In this document: positions 51,970-59,909 of the stretch, piece after piece
Numbering within the stretch: the first letter of the stretch is position 1
How the letters are laid out: every line of letters starts with the position of its first letter
Assembly: GCA_017545535.1 (NCBI GenBank)
Contig: JAFWMS010000021.1
Location: 221,966-285,965 of the forward strand
DNA length: 64,000 nt
Origin: Clostridia bacterium
GTDB taxonomy: Bacteria; Bacillota; Clostridia; Christensenellales; CAG-138
Reading direction: 5' to 3'
Position numbers and translations under genes: made by a program
The notes under the pieces: generated by a model
The model's input: the letters and a program-made list of their open reading frames with translations, nothing else
Databases searched by the model: none
Told to the model about the DNA's origin: nothing

Positions 51970-52268
51970 TGCGTATCTGGGCCAAGGTATTACAGGATCA
52001 TAGGATCATAAACGAGACCGTGCGGGAGTTTTCTTCCGCACGGCCTTCCGATTTGGAGGGATGGAGCCCCCTGTTGCATGAGCTCTGCCAGGATCTGGAT
52101 TTGTGCCGTCCGGTGATCCTACGCAAGCACATCTATGATCTGCAACGTTTTTCCAGAGTTGTGTTCAAGCCCGCCGACTTCATCGAATCGGTAGATTTCG
52201 ACGAATTTGAGATCGAAGTGCTGTCCGAAAAGAAGAAAAAGAGCACGGACCCCTATCCCTTCGCATAG
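51969..52268 (+). CDS. small conserved-looking unknown protein
   Basis: 99 residues; its ATG overlaps the preceding stop (TGATG). It begins MRIWAKVLQDHRIINETV and ends with a basic KKKKS and Pro-rich tail. It looks soluble. LHELCQDLDLCRPVILRKH and FKPADFIESVDFDEFEIEVL suggest a compact fold that I recall as an unnamed clostridial protein. It is probably translated by coupling with the acidic membrane protein gene, though a functional link is not shown. Confidence 0.65.
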   Translation: MRIWAKVLQDHRIINETVREFSSARPSDLEGWSPLLHELCQDLDLCRPVILRKHIYDLQRFSRVVFKPADFIESVDFDEFEIEVLSEKKKKSTDPYPFA

Positions 52269-52314
52269 AAAAACTATTTTTCGACATACTAAGGTCGAAA
52301 GGAGTAGCGAAGGT

Positions 52315-52524
52315 ATGAACGTACTTGCATTGATCGTCATGGTCATCGGCGCGTTGAACTGGGGCCTCATCGGACTGTTCCACTTCGATCTGGTGGCGGC
52401 CCTGTTCGGTTCCATGACCACCTTCTCCCGCATCGTATACGCCCTGGTCGGCATCGCCGGCATCTGGGGCATCGTGATGCTCTTTCAGCGGAACGTGCGG
52501 CACACGGGAGAATACGCTGATTGA
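52315..52524 (+). CDS. DUF378 small membrane protein
   Basis: 69 residues with AAAGGAGTAGCGAAGGT before the ATG. Two hydrophobic segments (about 3-20 and 36-57). LIVMVIGALNWGLIGLF and the later RIVYALVGIAGIW are the DUF378 signature. Function unknown; the family is widespread. It is followed by a terminator and separated from the upstream gene by 46 bases. Confidence 0.88.
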   Translation: MNVLALIVMVIGALNWGLIGLFHFDLVAALFGSMTTFSRIVYALVGIAGIWGIVMLFQRNVRHTGEYAD

Positions 52525-52533
52525 CCCCTTGAC

Positions 52534-52567
52534 AAAGGTCCATCTGTTCTGGATGGGCCTTTCTCTT
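52534..52567 (+). terminator. intrinsic terminator after DUF378
   Basis: AAAGGTCCATC pairs with GATGGGCCTTT (one mismatch), followed by CTCTTT. Confidence 0.65.
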
Positions 52568-52595
52568 TACAGATGCGGGCAAGATGGAGTATACT
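52566..52595 (+). promoter_or_regulatory. sigma-A promoter for SDR-dinB
   Basis: TTTACA (52566-52571), an 18-base spacer and TATACT (52590-52595), 27 bases before the ATG. Confidence 0.65.
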
Positions 52596-52622
52596 TTCCG
52601 TAACAAGAAAAGGAGTTTACCC

Positions 52623-53348
52623 ATGAAGATCGCATTGATCGCCGGCGCGTCCGGTGTGATCGGAAGTGCATGCGCCAAGGCGCTTGCCGAAAAAGGTTAC
52701 GCCCTGGCTCTCCAGTATAACGAGCATGCTAAACGGGCTCAGGCGCTCCTCAGCGCCCTTTCGCCCCATACCCCGGTCGTACTGCTGTCAGCCGACATCT
52801 CCCGGGAAAAGGACGTCTCAGAGCTTTTTAGGGGCATTGAATCCCATCTCGGCAGGATCGATCTGCTGGTGAACTGCGCCGGCATCGCTTTGCCGCAAAG
52901 AACGCTCTCGGAGGTGAGCGCGGAGGAGATGGACCGCATCTATGAGGTGAACGTGAAGGGAGCCATGCTCCTTACGCGAGCCGCCATTCCCCACCTTCTA
53001 CAAAAGGAGGGCGGCGCCATCGTCCACGTTTCCTCCATGTGGGGCATCATCGGCGGCTCCTGCGAAGCCGTATACTCCGCCTCCAAGGGTGCGCTGAACG
53101 CCTTTGTGAAAGCCATGGCCAAGGAGCTGGCTCCCTCCCACATCCGGGTGAACGCCGTAGCGCCGGGGCTGGTCCCCTCCCCCATGAACAGGCTCCTTTC
53201 CAAAGAGGACCTGGAGGCTTTTCGGGCCGATACCCCCCTGGGATGCCTGATCACGCCGGAACAGGTGGCTGAGGCAGTCTGTTATCTTGCTGAAGCGGAA
53301 GCGGTCACCGGCCAGATCTTGTCTGTGGACGGGGGCATTGTGATCTGA
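52623..53348 (+). CDS. short-chain dehydrogenase/reductase (FabG-like)
   Basis: 241 residues with AAAAGGAGTTTACCC upstream. The nucleotide-binding GASGVIGSA (about 8-16), NCAG (about 83) and the catalytic set Ser in HVSSMWG, Tyr-x3-Lys in YSASK (about 150) are all present; LSVDGGIVI closes the fold. It is an NAD(P)-dependent ketone/alcohol reductase. It may act on 3-oxoacyl-ACP, but no other fatty-acid gene is adjacent; the neighbour is dinB, 26 bases downstream. The substrate is left open. Confidence 0.88.
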   Translation: MKIALIAGASGVIGSACAKALAEKGYALALQYNEHAKRAQALLSALSPHTPVVLLSADISREKDVSELFRGIESHLGRIDLLVNCAGIALPQRTLSEVSAEEMDRIYEVNVKGAMLLTRAAIPHLLQKEGGAIVHVSSMWGIIGGSCEAVYSASKGALNAFVKAMAKELAPSHIRVNAVAPGLVPSPMNRLLSKEDLEAFRADTPLGCLITPEQVAEAVCYLAEAEAVTGQILSVDGGIVI

Positions 53349-53374
53349 TACCTGTCGCAAAAAGGAGAAAAGCC

Positions 53375-54598
53375 ATGTGGCGGCCTGAAAACGTTCATCT
53401 GGACCCGGGTTTCCTGTCGGAAGACCGGATCATTCTCCATGCCGATTGCAACAGCTACTTTGCTTCCGTGGAATCCATCGATCACCCGGAATGGAAGCTG
53501 GTGCCCATGGCGGTGTGCGGCGACCCGGAGCTGCGCCACGGCATCGTCCTGGCGAAGAACGAGTTGGCCAAGGCCTATCACATCCAGACCGCCGAGACCA
53601 TTTACAGCGCCAAAAAGAAGTGCCCCGATCTTTTGCTGGTCCCCGCCCATCATGAAAAGTATAAAGCCGTCTGTGAGCGCATCAATGCCATCTATGAGAG
53701 CTACACCGATCTGGTGGAGCGGTTCAGCATCGACGAGAGCTTTCTTGACGTGACCGGCAGCCGCCATCTGTTCGGCTCCGGAAAGGAGATCGCCGACGAG
53801 CTTAGGCGCCGTATCCGGGAGGAGATCGGTGTGACCGTCTCCGTAGGCGTGTCCTTCAACAAAACCTTCGCCAAAATGGGCTCCGATTACAAAAAGCCCG
53901 ATGCCACCACCGTCATTTCCCGGGAAAACTACAAGGGTCTCCTGTGGCCTTTGCCGATCGGCGAGCTTTTGTTCGTCGGAAAGTCCGGGGCGAGCATCCT
54001 GAAAGATCACGGCATCCTCACCATCGGGGATCTGGCCCAGGCGGATCCCGCTTCCATCTCCTCCTTCTTCGGAAAGACCGGCGTCCATCTGCAGCAGGCT
54101 GCCCGAGGCGAAGACCTCTCCCCCGTCCTGCCCACAGGATATGAGGAACAGCCCAAGAGCATCAGCCACAACGTGACCTTCGATCACGACCTCACGGACC
54201 CGACGGAGATATTGGCAGGGATCACTCTGATCTCGGATCAGGTGGGGACCAGGCTGCGGCGAAAGAAGCTGTTCGCCTCCGTGGTACAGATCCAGATCAA
54301 AGACACGAGTCTGAAGGTCATCAACCGGCAGAAACAGCTGGCCCAATACACCTGCAACACCCGGCTCATCCGGGATACGGCGGTCAGGCTGCTGCGGGAG
54401 AATTGGCCGGAAGGCATGCCCATCCGGATGCTCAGCGTAGGCGTGACCGGTCTCAGTTTGGACGGTTCCCAACAGCTCGACCTCTTTATGGATACGGCAA
54501 AGGCGGAAAAAGCGCAGCGTCTGGACGAGGCCGTGGACAGCATCCGGGCAAAGTATGGAAAACAGTCCATCACCTTTGGACGGACCATGGATACATAA
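53375..54598 (+). CDS. dinB: DNA polymerase IV (Y-family)
   Basis: 407 residues with AAAAAGGAGAAAAGCC upstream. The catalytic palm has LHADCNSYFASVE (about 22) and SIDESFLDVTG (about 116, containing the metal-binding Asp-Glu). The little-finger domain is near 245-350, and QLDLF (about 370) is a sliding-clamp-binding motif. It performs translesion synthesis. It lies downstream of the SDR gene on the same promoter. I see no LexA box in front of the SDR. Confidence 0.94.
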   Translation: MWRPENVHLDPGFLSEDRIILHADCNSYFASVESIDHPEWKLVPMAVCGDPELRHGIVLAKNELAKAYHIQTAETIYSAKKKCPDLLLVPAHHEKYKAVCERINAIYESYTDLVERFSIDESFLDVTGSRHLFGSGKEIADELRRRIREEIGVTVSVGVSFNKTFAKMGSDYKKPDATTVISRENYKGLLWPLPIGELLFVGKSGASILKDHGILTIGDLAQADPASISSFFGKTGVHLQQAARGEDLSPVLPTGYEEQPKSISHNVTFDHDLTDPTEILAGITLISDQVGTRLRRKKLFASVVQIQIKDTSLKVINRQKQLAQYTCNTRLIRDTAVRLLRENWPEGMPIRMLSVGVTGLSLDGSQQLDLFMDTAKAEKAQRLDEAVDSIRAKYGKQSITFGRTMDT

Positions 54599-54599
54599 A

Positions 54600-54635
54600 A
54601 AAGAAGGACGGCTTTTGACCGTCCTTCCCTTTTGT
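54600..54635. terminator. bidirectional intrinsic terminator
   Basis: GAAGGACGG (54603-54611) pairs with CCGTCCTTC (54619-54627), with A and T runs on either side. It lies between dinB and converging rplL. Confidence 0.8.
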
Positions 54636-54646
54636 TGATTGAAATC

Positions 54647-55018
54647 TTATTTGATCTCGCAGGTGGCGCCGACTTCCTTGAAAGCGGCAACCAGCTTCTC
54701 GGCGTCTTCCTTGGAAACGCCTTCCTTGACGGGGGCGGGAGCGCCATCGACCACAGCCTTGGCTTCCTTGAGGCCCAGACCGGTCTGCTCGCGGACGACC
54801 TTGATGACCTTGATCTTCTCGGGGCCGACTTCCTTGAGGATGACGTCGAACTCAGTCTTCTCTTCCACAGCCTCAGCGGGGGCGGCGGCGGGGCCAGCGG
54901 CCACGACGGCACCGGCGGCGGCGGACACACCAAACTCCTCCTCCAGAGCCTTGACCAGCTCGGCCAGCTCGAGGACGGACATTGCCTTCAGATCAGCAAT
55001 CAATTTTTCCTTATCCAT
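54647..55018 (-). CDS. rplL: ribosomal protein L7/L12
   Basis: 123 residues. The N-terminal dimerisation helix ([22 protein letters not shown]) precedes an Ala-rich hinge (about 36-50) and the C-terminal factor-binding domain with [20 protein letters not shown] (about 68-87). It forms the flexible stalk that recruits translation GTPases. It follows rplJ by 53 bases and shares its leader. Confidence 0.97.
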   Translation of the reverse strand: MDKEKLIADLKAMSVLELAELVKALEEEFGVSAAAGAVVAAGPAAAPAEAVEEKTEFDVILKEVGPEKIKVIKVVREQTGLGLKEAKAVVDGAPAPVKEGVSKEDAEKLVAAFKEVGATCEIK

Positions 55019-55071
55019 GATAAATCTCCTTAAAAATTATTTTTTTGTTCTGTGGGCCAATGCCCGGTCCT

Positions 55072-55584
55072 TTACGCTTCAGGGGCTTCGCCCTTCTGCT
55101 TGGCGATCTGATCCAGCACGATAGCCAGCTTGGAAATGGGGCTCTTCATGCTGCCCAACAGACGGCTGATGAGCACTTCCTTGCTGGGCAGATCGGCGAT
55201 CGCATCCACGTCGGCGGCGCTGGTCAGCTTGCCGTCTACGATACCGCCCTTAATCTCGCACTTCTTCGTCTTCTTCACGAAAGCCTTCAGAATGCGGGCG
55301 GGGGCCACTTCGTCCTCATACCCGAAAGCGTACGCCACGGGTCCCTTGAGCATATCCTCGATCTTGGAATCGATGGAAGCATTCTCGGCGGCGCGGGACA
55401 CCATGTTGTTCTTCAACACCACGTATTCCACGTTCTCCTTGCGCATGCTCCGACGCAGCTCGGTATCCTCGGCCACGGTGATGCCGCGATAATCGAAGAA
55501 CACGATGGACTTCGCCTTCTCGATCTTCGCCTGGATCTCAGCGACCTTGGCTGCTTTTTGCTCGATAAACTTCGCGTTTGCCAT
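55072..55584 (-). CDS. rplJ: ribosomal protein L10
   Basis: 170 residues. FFDYRGITVAEDTELRRSMR (about 29-48) is the rRNA-binding start, and the C-terminal helix that docks L7/L12 dimers is at about 140-168. It anchors the stalk on the 50S subunit and autoregulates through the L10 leader upstream. A strong AAGGAGGTGAAACA site precedes the ATG. RplK/rplA are not in front, so the operon starts at rplJ here. Confidence 0.96.
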   Translation of the reverse strand: MANAKFIEQKAAKVAEIQAKIEKAKSIVFFDYRGITVAEDTELRRSMRKENVEYVVLKNNMVSRAAENASIDSKIEDMLKGPVAYAFGYEDEVAPARILKAFVKKTKKCEIKGGIVDGKLTSAADVDAIADLPSKEVLISRLLGSMKSPISKLAIVLDQIAKQKGEAPEA

Positions 55585-55599
55585 TGTTTCACCTCCTTG

Positions 55600-55714
55600 T
55601 ATAAAAAATCCTCCCGTCGCTTAAGACGGAAGGACACAATACAAGTCTGTGTTCCACCACCTCGGCAGGATTTACACGGCTTTCACCGCCACCGGCTGTC
55701 TCTGGCGACGTTCG
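55600..55714 (-). promoter_or_regulatory. L10 leader RNA
   Basis: About 115 nt between promoter and rplJ. The L10-binding kink region reads CCAGAGACAGCCGGTGGCGG, and TAAATCCTGCCGAGG follows, as in other Firmicute L10 leaders. A terminator stem TCCTTCCGTCT/GACGGGAGGA with a T6 run ends it at 55609-55634. L10-L12 binding should promote termination. Confidence 0.85.
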
Positions 55715-55720
55715 GCTGAT

Positions 55721-55749
55721 ATTATAGCCTCTCCTGCCGAGGAAGTCAA
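55721..55749 (-). promoter_or_regulatory. sigma-A promoter for rplJ-rplL
   Basis: On the minus strand TTGACT (55749-55744), a 17-base spacer and consensus TATAAT (55726-55721). Confidence 0.85.
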
Positions 55750-55768
55750 CACCTTTTTTATGAATATT

Positions 55769-56428
55769 TCAGGCTTTTTTTACGATCCGCGCGCCGGTCT
55801 TGAAGATGGAGTTCTCCGGGATCTCGCCGCGGACGCAGCTGGTGGGGTACACGTTGCTGTGTCGGCCGATGACGGTGCCGGGGTTCAACACGCTGTTGCA
55901 GCCCACCTCCACATAATCACCCAGCACGGCGCCCACCTTTTTGCGGTTGGTGGGCAGCTCCCGCTCCCCGTCCTTCAGGACCACCAGCGTCTTGTCGGAC
56001 TTCACGTTGCTGGTGATGGAGCCGGCGCCCATGTGGGACTTGTACCCCAGGATGGAATCGCCCACGTAGTTGTAGTGAGGCACCTGCACGTTGTCAAAGA
56101 GGATCACGTTCTTCAGCTCCGTGGAATTGCCCACCACACAGTTGTCCCCCACCAGGGCGCTGCCCCGGACGAAGGCGCCGGGCCGGACTTCGGTCTTGTG
56201 GCCGATGATGCAGGGGCCGGCGATATAGTTGTTGGGGTAGATTACGGCGTCCTTGGCAATCCACACATCCTCCTTGGGATGGTCGTACTCCTCGGGGCTC
56301 AGCGTGGCGCCCAGCTCCAAGATGAAGCCCTTGATGCCGTCCAGGACCTCGTAAGGATAGATCTTTCCTTCAAACAGGGGCGCGGCTTTGGTATGGGTGA
56401 GATCCAGCAGATCAGCGATGGTATACAT
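55769..56428 (-). CDS. left-handed beta-helix protein, GlmU acetyltransferase-like
   Basis: 219 residues from MYTIADLLDLTHTKAAPLFEG, with GGGAGGCAAAGAT upstream. Hexapeptide repeats cover about 60-205 (for example PGAFVRGSALVGDN and GNSTELKNVILFDN). HYNYVGDSILG and GAGSITSNVKSD recall the acetyl-CoA site region of the GlmU C-terminal domain. The nucleotidyltransferase half of GlmU is absent. Placement after nagB and glmM points to amino-sugar nucleotide synthesis. Whether it acetylates glucosamine-1-phosphate is not shown. Confidence 0.8.
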   Translation of the reverse strand: MYTIADLLDLTHTKAAPLFEGKIYPYEVLDGIKGFILELGATLSPEEYDHPKEDVWIAKDAVIYPNNYIAGPCIIGHKTEVRPGAFVRGSALVGDNCVVGNSTELKNVILFDNVQVPHYNYVGDSILGYKSHMGAGSITSNVKSDKTLVVLKDGERELPTNRKKVGAVLGDYVEVGCNSVLNPGTVIGRHSNVYPTSCVRGEIPENSIFKTGARIVKKA

Positions 56429-56441
56429 ATCTTTGCCTCCC

Positions 56442-57794
56442 TCACTTGATGCGGATGAGCTGTCCCGCTTCGTCCATGGCACGGATGATGGCGTCCACTT
56501 CCTTCTCGCAGGTCTCGTGGGTCGTCGCTTCCGCCATGACCCGGAGCACGGGCTCCGTGCCGCTCTTGCGAAGCAGCACCCGGCCGGAGTTGCCCAGTCG
56601 CTCCTCCGCCGCCTTCACCTCGGCCTGTACGCGAGGATCGTTCATGGTCTCGTCCTTGTCCTTCACCACTACGTTCTTGAGCACCTGAGGATACATCTGA
56701 CAAGGCTCGGCAAGGCGGGACAGGGTGGTCTTCCGATCCAGAATGACCTGCATGATCTTGATGGCGGTCAGCAGGCCGTCACCGGTGGTGGCGTACTTGG
56801 AGAAGATGATATGGCCGGACTGCTCGCCGCCGATGCGGTGGCCGTTGGCCCGCATGTTCTCATAGACGTACCGATCGCCCACGGCGGTCTTCTCGTAGCC
56901 GATGCCACGGGCATCCAGGGCCTTGTAGAGACCGAAGTTGCTCATGACGGTGGTGACCACCTTGGTGCTGCCCAATTTTCCGCGCTCCTGCATGTAGCCG
57001 GCGTAGATGTAGAGGATATGGTCACCGTTGACCACGTTCCCCTTTTCGTCTACGGCGAGGCACCGGTCCGCGTCGCCATCGAAGGCGAAGCCCACGTCCA
57101 GATGGTTCTCCTTCACCAGCTTCTGGAGGTTCTCAATATGCGTAGACCCGCAGCCCGCATTGATGTTGGTGCCGTCGGGCGTATTGCCCACCACGTAGGT
57201 GTCCGCACCCAGGGCGTCGAATACGCTCTTGGCGATCTGCCAGGTGGAGCCGTTGGCAGAGTCGAGGCCCACCCGCATATGCTTGTAGGAATGGGTGGCC
57301 AGGCTGATGAGGTAGCCGATATAGCGGTTCCGGCCGGCGGAATAGTCGATGGCCTTGCCGATGTTCTCCCGCTCCGCCAGGGGGATCTCCTCCATCTCGC
57401 CGTCCAGATACTTTTCGCACAGATCCTGGACCTCGTCCTCCATCTTCTCCCCGTGCCCATTGATGAGCTTGATGCCGTTATCATAGAAGGGGTTATGGCT
57501 GGCGGAGATCATGACGCCGCAGTCAAAATCGTCGATACGGGTCACATAGGAAACGCTGGGGGTGGTGGTCACGTGGAGCATGTAGGCATCCGCCCCGGAG
57601 GCGGTGATGCCGGCGATGAGACCGTGCTCCAGCATGTAGCCGGAGCGGCGGGTGTCCTTGCCGATGACGATGCTGGCCTTATGATCCCGGCCATAGTACC
57701 AGCCGAGGAACCGGCCGATCTTGAAGGCGTGCTCAACGGTCAGGACCTTGTTGACTTCGCCGCGGAAACCATCTGTCCCAAAATACTTGCCCAT
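56442..57794 (-). CDS. glmM: phosphoglucosamine mutase
   Basis: 450 residues from MGKYFGTDGFRGEVN, with AAGGAGAGAAAG upstream. The phospho-serine loop is ISASHNPFYDNGIKL (about 98-112), the metal site is FDGDADRCLAVD (about 238), and the sugar loop GGEQSGHIIF is near 325. The C-terminal phosphate-binding loop is RKSGTEPVLRVM. It converts GlcN-6-P to GlcN-1-P for cell wall precursors. It starts 10 bases after nagB, putting a synthetic enzyme beside a catabolic one. Confidence 0.95.
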   Translation of the reverse strand: MGKYFGTDGFRGEVNKVLTVEHAFKIGRFLGWYYGRDHKASIVIGKDTRRSGYMLEHGLIAGITASGADAYMLHVTTTPSVSYVTRIDDFDCGVMISASHNPFYDNGIKLINGHGEKMEDEVQDLCEKYLDGEMEEIPLAERENIGKAIDYSAGRNRYIGYLISLATHSYKHMRVGLDSANGSTWQIAKSVFDALGADTYVVGNTPDGTNINAGCGSTHIENLQKLVKENHLDVGFAFDGDADRCLAVDEKGNVVNGDHILYIYAGYMQERGKLGSTKVVTTVMSNFGLYKALDARGIGYEKTAVGDRYVYENMRANGHRIGGEQSGHIIFSKYATTGDGLLTAIKIMQVILDRKTTLSRLAEPCQMYPQVLKNVVVKDKDETMNDPRVQAEVKAAEERLGNSGRVLLRKSGTEPVLRVMAEATTHETCEKEVDAIIRAMDEAGQLIRIK

Positions 57795-57804
57795 CTTTCT
57801 CTCC

Positions 57805-58518
57805 TTACAGAAGCTTGGCGGCTTCAAAGTCCATGTACACGGTCACGTCCGGATGGAGCTGCAGCACGGAGGCGGGTACCTTCTCGGTGACGGGGCCCTG
57901 GAGCATCTCCTTCATGATGGGGGCCTTGGCCGGCCCGATGGCCATCAGGATGATGGAGCGGGCCTGCATGACGGTCTTCACGCCCATGGTGACGGCATGG
58001 GTGGGCACCTCGTCGATAGACTTGAAAAAGCGCTTGTTGGCCTCCCGGGTGGACTCCGTCAGCTCCACCACATGGGTGAGGGAACCGAAGGGCGTGCCCG
58101 GCTCGTTGAAACCGATATGGCCGTTATTGCCGATGCCCAGGAGCTGCAGATCGACGCCGCCCGCCGCCGCGATCTCCTTGTCGTAGGCCGAAGGATCGCT
58201 CACGTCGATACCGGAGGGGACCCGGGTACGGGACTTGTCGATATCAATATGATCGAACAGATTATGATCCATGAAATACCGATAGCTCTGGTCATGGGTA
58301 CCATCCAGGCCTACATACTCATCGAGATTGAAGCTGGACGCATCCTTGAAGGAGATCTCCCCCGCCTTGTTGAGGCGGACCAGCTCGGCGTAAAGACCGA
58401 GGGGGGTGGAACCGGTGGCGCCGCCCAGAATGGCGTTGGGCTTGCGCTTCAAGAGATCGACATATTGTTGGGCGGCCAAAGCCGCGATTTTTTCTGCAGA
58501 ATCGATAATGATCTTCAT
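57805..58518 (-). CDS. nagB: glucosamine-6-phosphate deaminase
   Basis: 237 residues. GGATGSTPLGLYAEL (about 33-47), YVGLDGTHDQSYRYFM (about 69) and LGIGNNGHIGFNEPGTPF (about 130-147) are the NagB active-site blocks. It converts GlcN-6-P to fructose-6-P and ammonia. TTTAGGAGGTATTTCT precedes the ATG. NagA is not present. It is the first gene of the nagB-glmM-hexapeptide operon. Confidence 0.95.
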   Translation of the reverse strand: MKIIIDSAEKIAALAAQQYVDLLKRKPNAILGGATGSTPLGLYAELVRLNKAGEISFKDASSFNLDEYVGLDGTHDQSYRYFMDHNLFDHIDIDKSRTRVPSGIDVSDPSAYDKEIAAAGGVDLQLLGIGNNGHIGFNEPGTPFGSLTHVVELTESTREANKRFFKSIDEVPTHAVTMGVKTVMQARSIILMAIGPAKAPIMKEMLQGPVTEKVPASVLQLHPDVTVYMDFEAAKLL

Positions 58519-58547
58519 AGAAATACCTCCTAAATCATGTATAGTTT

Positions 58548-58576
58548 ATGATACCACTATCCGATTTATCTTGCAA
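58548..58576 (-). promoter_or_regulatory. sigma-A promoter for nagB-glmM
   Basis: On the minus strand TTGCAA (58576-58571), a 17-base spacer and TATCAT (58553-58548). Confidence 0.7.
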
Positions 58577-58634
58577 TATTTTTATCCTATCCTGCACGGG
58601 TCTTTTTTTCTTCCGCAAAATATGGTATTTGCTC

Positions 58635-58663
58635 TTGCGGATCGACTCAACATCTTGTAAGAT
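58635..58663 (+). promoter_or_regulatory. promoter for the DNA methyltransferase
   Basis: TTGCGG (58635-58640), a 17-base spacer and TAAGAT (58658-58663). Confidence 0.6.
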
Positions 58664-58697
58664 ACAAGTATGATTTCTCGGTATGGGGGAAAGTCGA

Positions 58698-59897
58698 ATG
58701 CGGTTTTATTGCACAGCGGAACATCACGGGGTCGGCGGGCCGGGTTCCTTCTTTTTGGCACGATCCGAAAAGCAGCTTCCCTCCCTGATCCGGGCATACG
58801 GCGGAAAGGTCCAGCTGATCTATCTGGACCCTCCCTTTAACACAGGCGATTCCTTCCGGACAAAAACTGAAAAAGAGGAAACCAGCGGCATGCCGCTGTT
58901 TCAGGACGATATGCCGGAAGAAGCCTATTTGCGATGGATGCGCACCATCCTGACCGGCTGTCACAAGCTCCTCGCCCCCAGCGGAAGCCTGTATCTGCAC
59001 ATCGATTGGCGCATGAGCGCCAAGCTCCGGCTGATGTTGGACAACATCTTCGGTCAGGACAACTTTATGGACGAGATCATCTGGGGCTACAAATCAGGCG
59101 GACGGGCTACCAGGTTCTTTCCCCGCAAGCACGACACCATCCTCTTCTATCGCAAGAGCCGCAGGGTGTATTTCAATATCGCCGCCGTAGGCCAGCCCCG
59201 AGGGCCGGAACGGCGAAATCACATGAAGCAGTTCGTGGACCCGGAGGGTCGCATCGGATATTCCATCCGCACCAACGGCAAGGTGTACACATACTTCGAG
59301 GATGATCCGATCTACCCCACCGATGTTTGGACGGACATAGAGCATCTGCAGCAAAAGGACAAGGAGCGGCTCGGCTATGCCACCCAGAAGCCGGAGGCCC
59401 TTTTGGAGCGGATCGTCCTCGCCTCCTCCCGAGAAGGCGATCTGGTGGCGGACCTGTTCTCCGGCAGCGGTACAACCGCCGCCGTGGCGATGAAGACCGG
59501 CCGCCGCTTCCTGGCGGTGGATTCCTCTCCTCTTGCCCTCATCACCCTGCGAAAGCGGCTGCTGGCTGCAGCCGCCAGTCCCACTCTTCTGGATGAGCCG
59601 AGCCTTTCTCAGCGGTCCATGGAGCTTCACTATCCTGCCCCCCGCTACAAGTGCGACGTGTCATGGGAAATCAACGAAAAAGAAATCTCCCTCACGGAAG
59701 CCACGCTGAACCGTCGCCCCTCCCCTCTTGCATACGCCGCTATCGGGTATGTGAAGGACAGGGTGTTCTATCCCTGGCGCACCGTGGTCAAGCCCAAGCT
59801 CCCGCTGCAACTGCCGCTTCAGAAGAAGGACGTTTTGCCTGTGGTGCAGCTGGTGAACGCCTATGGAGATCAGGTATTCTTTTCCGTCAAAAAATAG
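58698..59897 (+). CDS. orphan site-specific DNA methyltransferase, beta class
   Basis: 399 residues; start at the ATG 58698 (GGGGGAAAG upstream), though the ATG at 58683 is possible. Motif IV DPPFNTGD (about 44) comes before motif I DLFSGSGTT (about 252), the beta-class order of N6-adenine/N4-cytosine methyltransferases. YATQKPEALLERI lies just before motif I. The tail beyond about 300 is additional. DPPF favours N6-adenine (motif IV D/N-PP-Y/F). No restriction endonuclease or specificity gene is next to it, so it is probably a solitary, possibly regulatory methyltransferase. Recognition sequence unknown. Confidence 0.85.
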   Translation: MRFYCTAEHHGVGGPGSFFLARSEKQLPSLIRAYGGKVQLIYLDPPFNTGDSFRTKTEKEETSGMPLFQDDMPEEAYLRWMRTILTGCHKLLAPSGSLYLHIDWRMSAKLRLMLDNIFGQDNFMDEIIWGYKSGGRATRFFPRKHDTILFYRKSRRVYFNIAAVGQPRGPERRNHMKQFVDPEGRIGYSIRTNGKVYTYFEDDPIYPTDVWTDIEHLQQKDKERLGYATQKPEALLERIVLASSREGDLVADLFSGSGTTAAVAMKTGRRFLAVDSSPLALITLRKRLLAAAASPTLLDEPSLSQRSMELHYPAPRYKCDVSWEINEKEISLTEATLNRRPSPLAYAAIGYVKDRVFYPWRTVVKPKLPLQLPLQKKDVLPVVQLVNAYGDQVFFSVKK

Positions 59898-59909
59898 GAT
59901 GATTTGAGT

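Noticed and set aside
52584..53348. fabG as the name of the SDR gene
   Set aside because: The motifs are general to the SDR family and no fatty-acid synthesis neighbours are present, so only the family is called.
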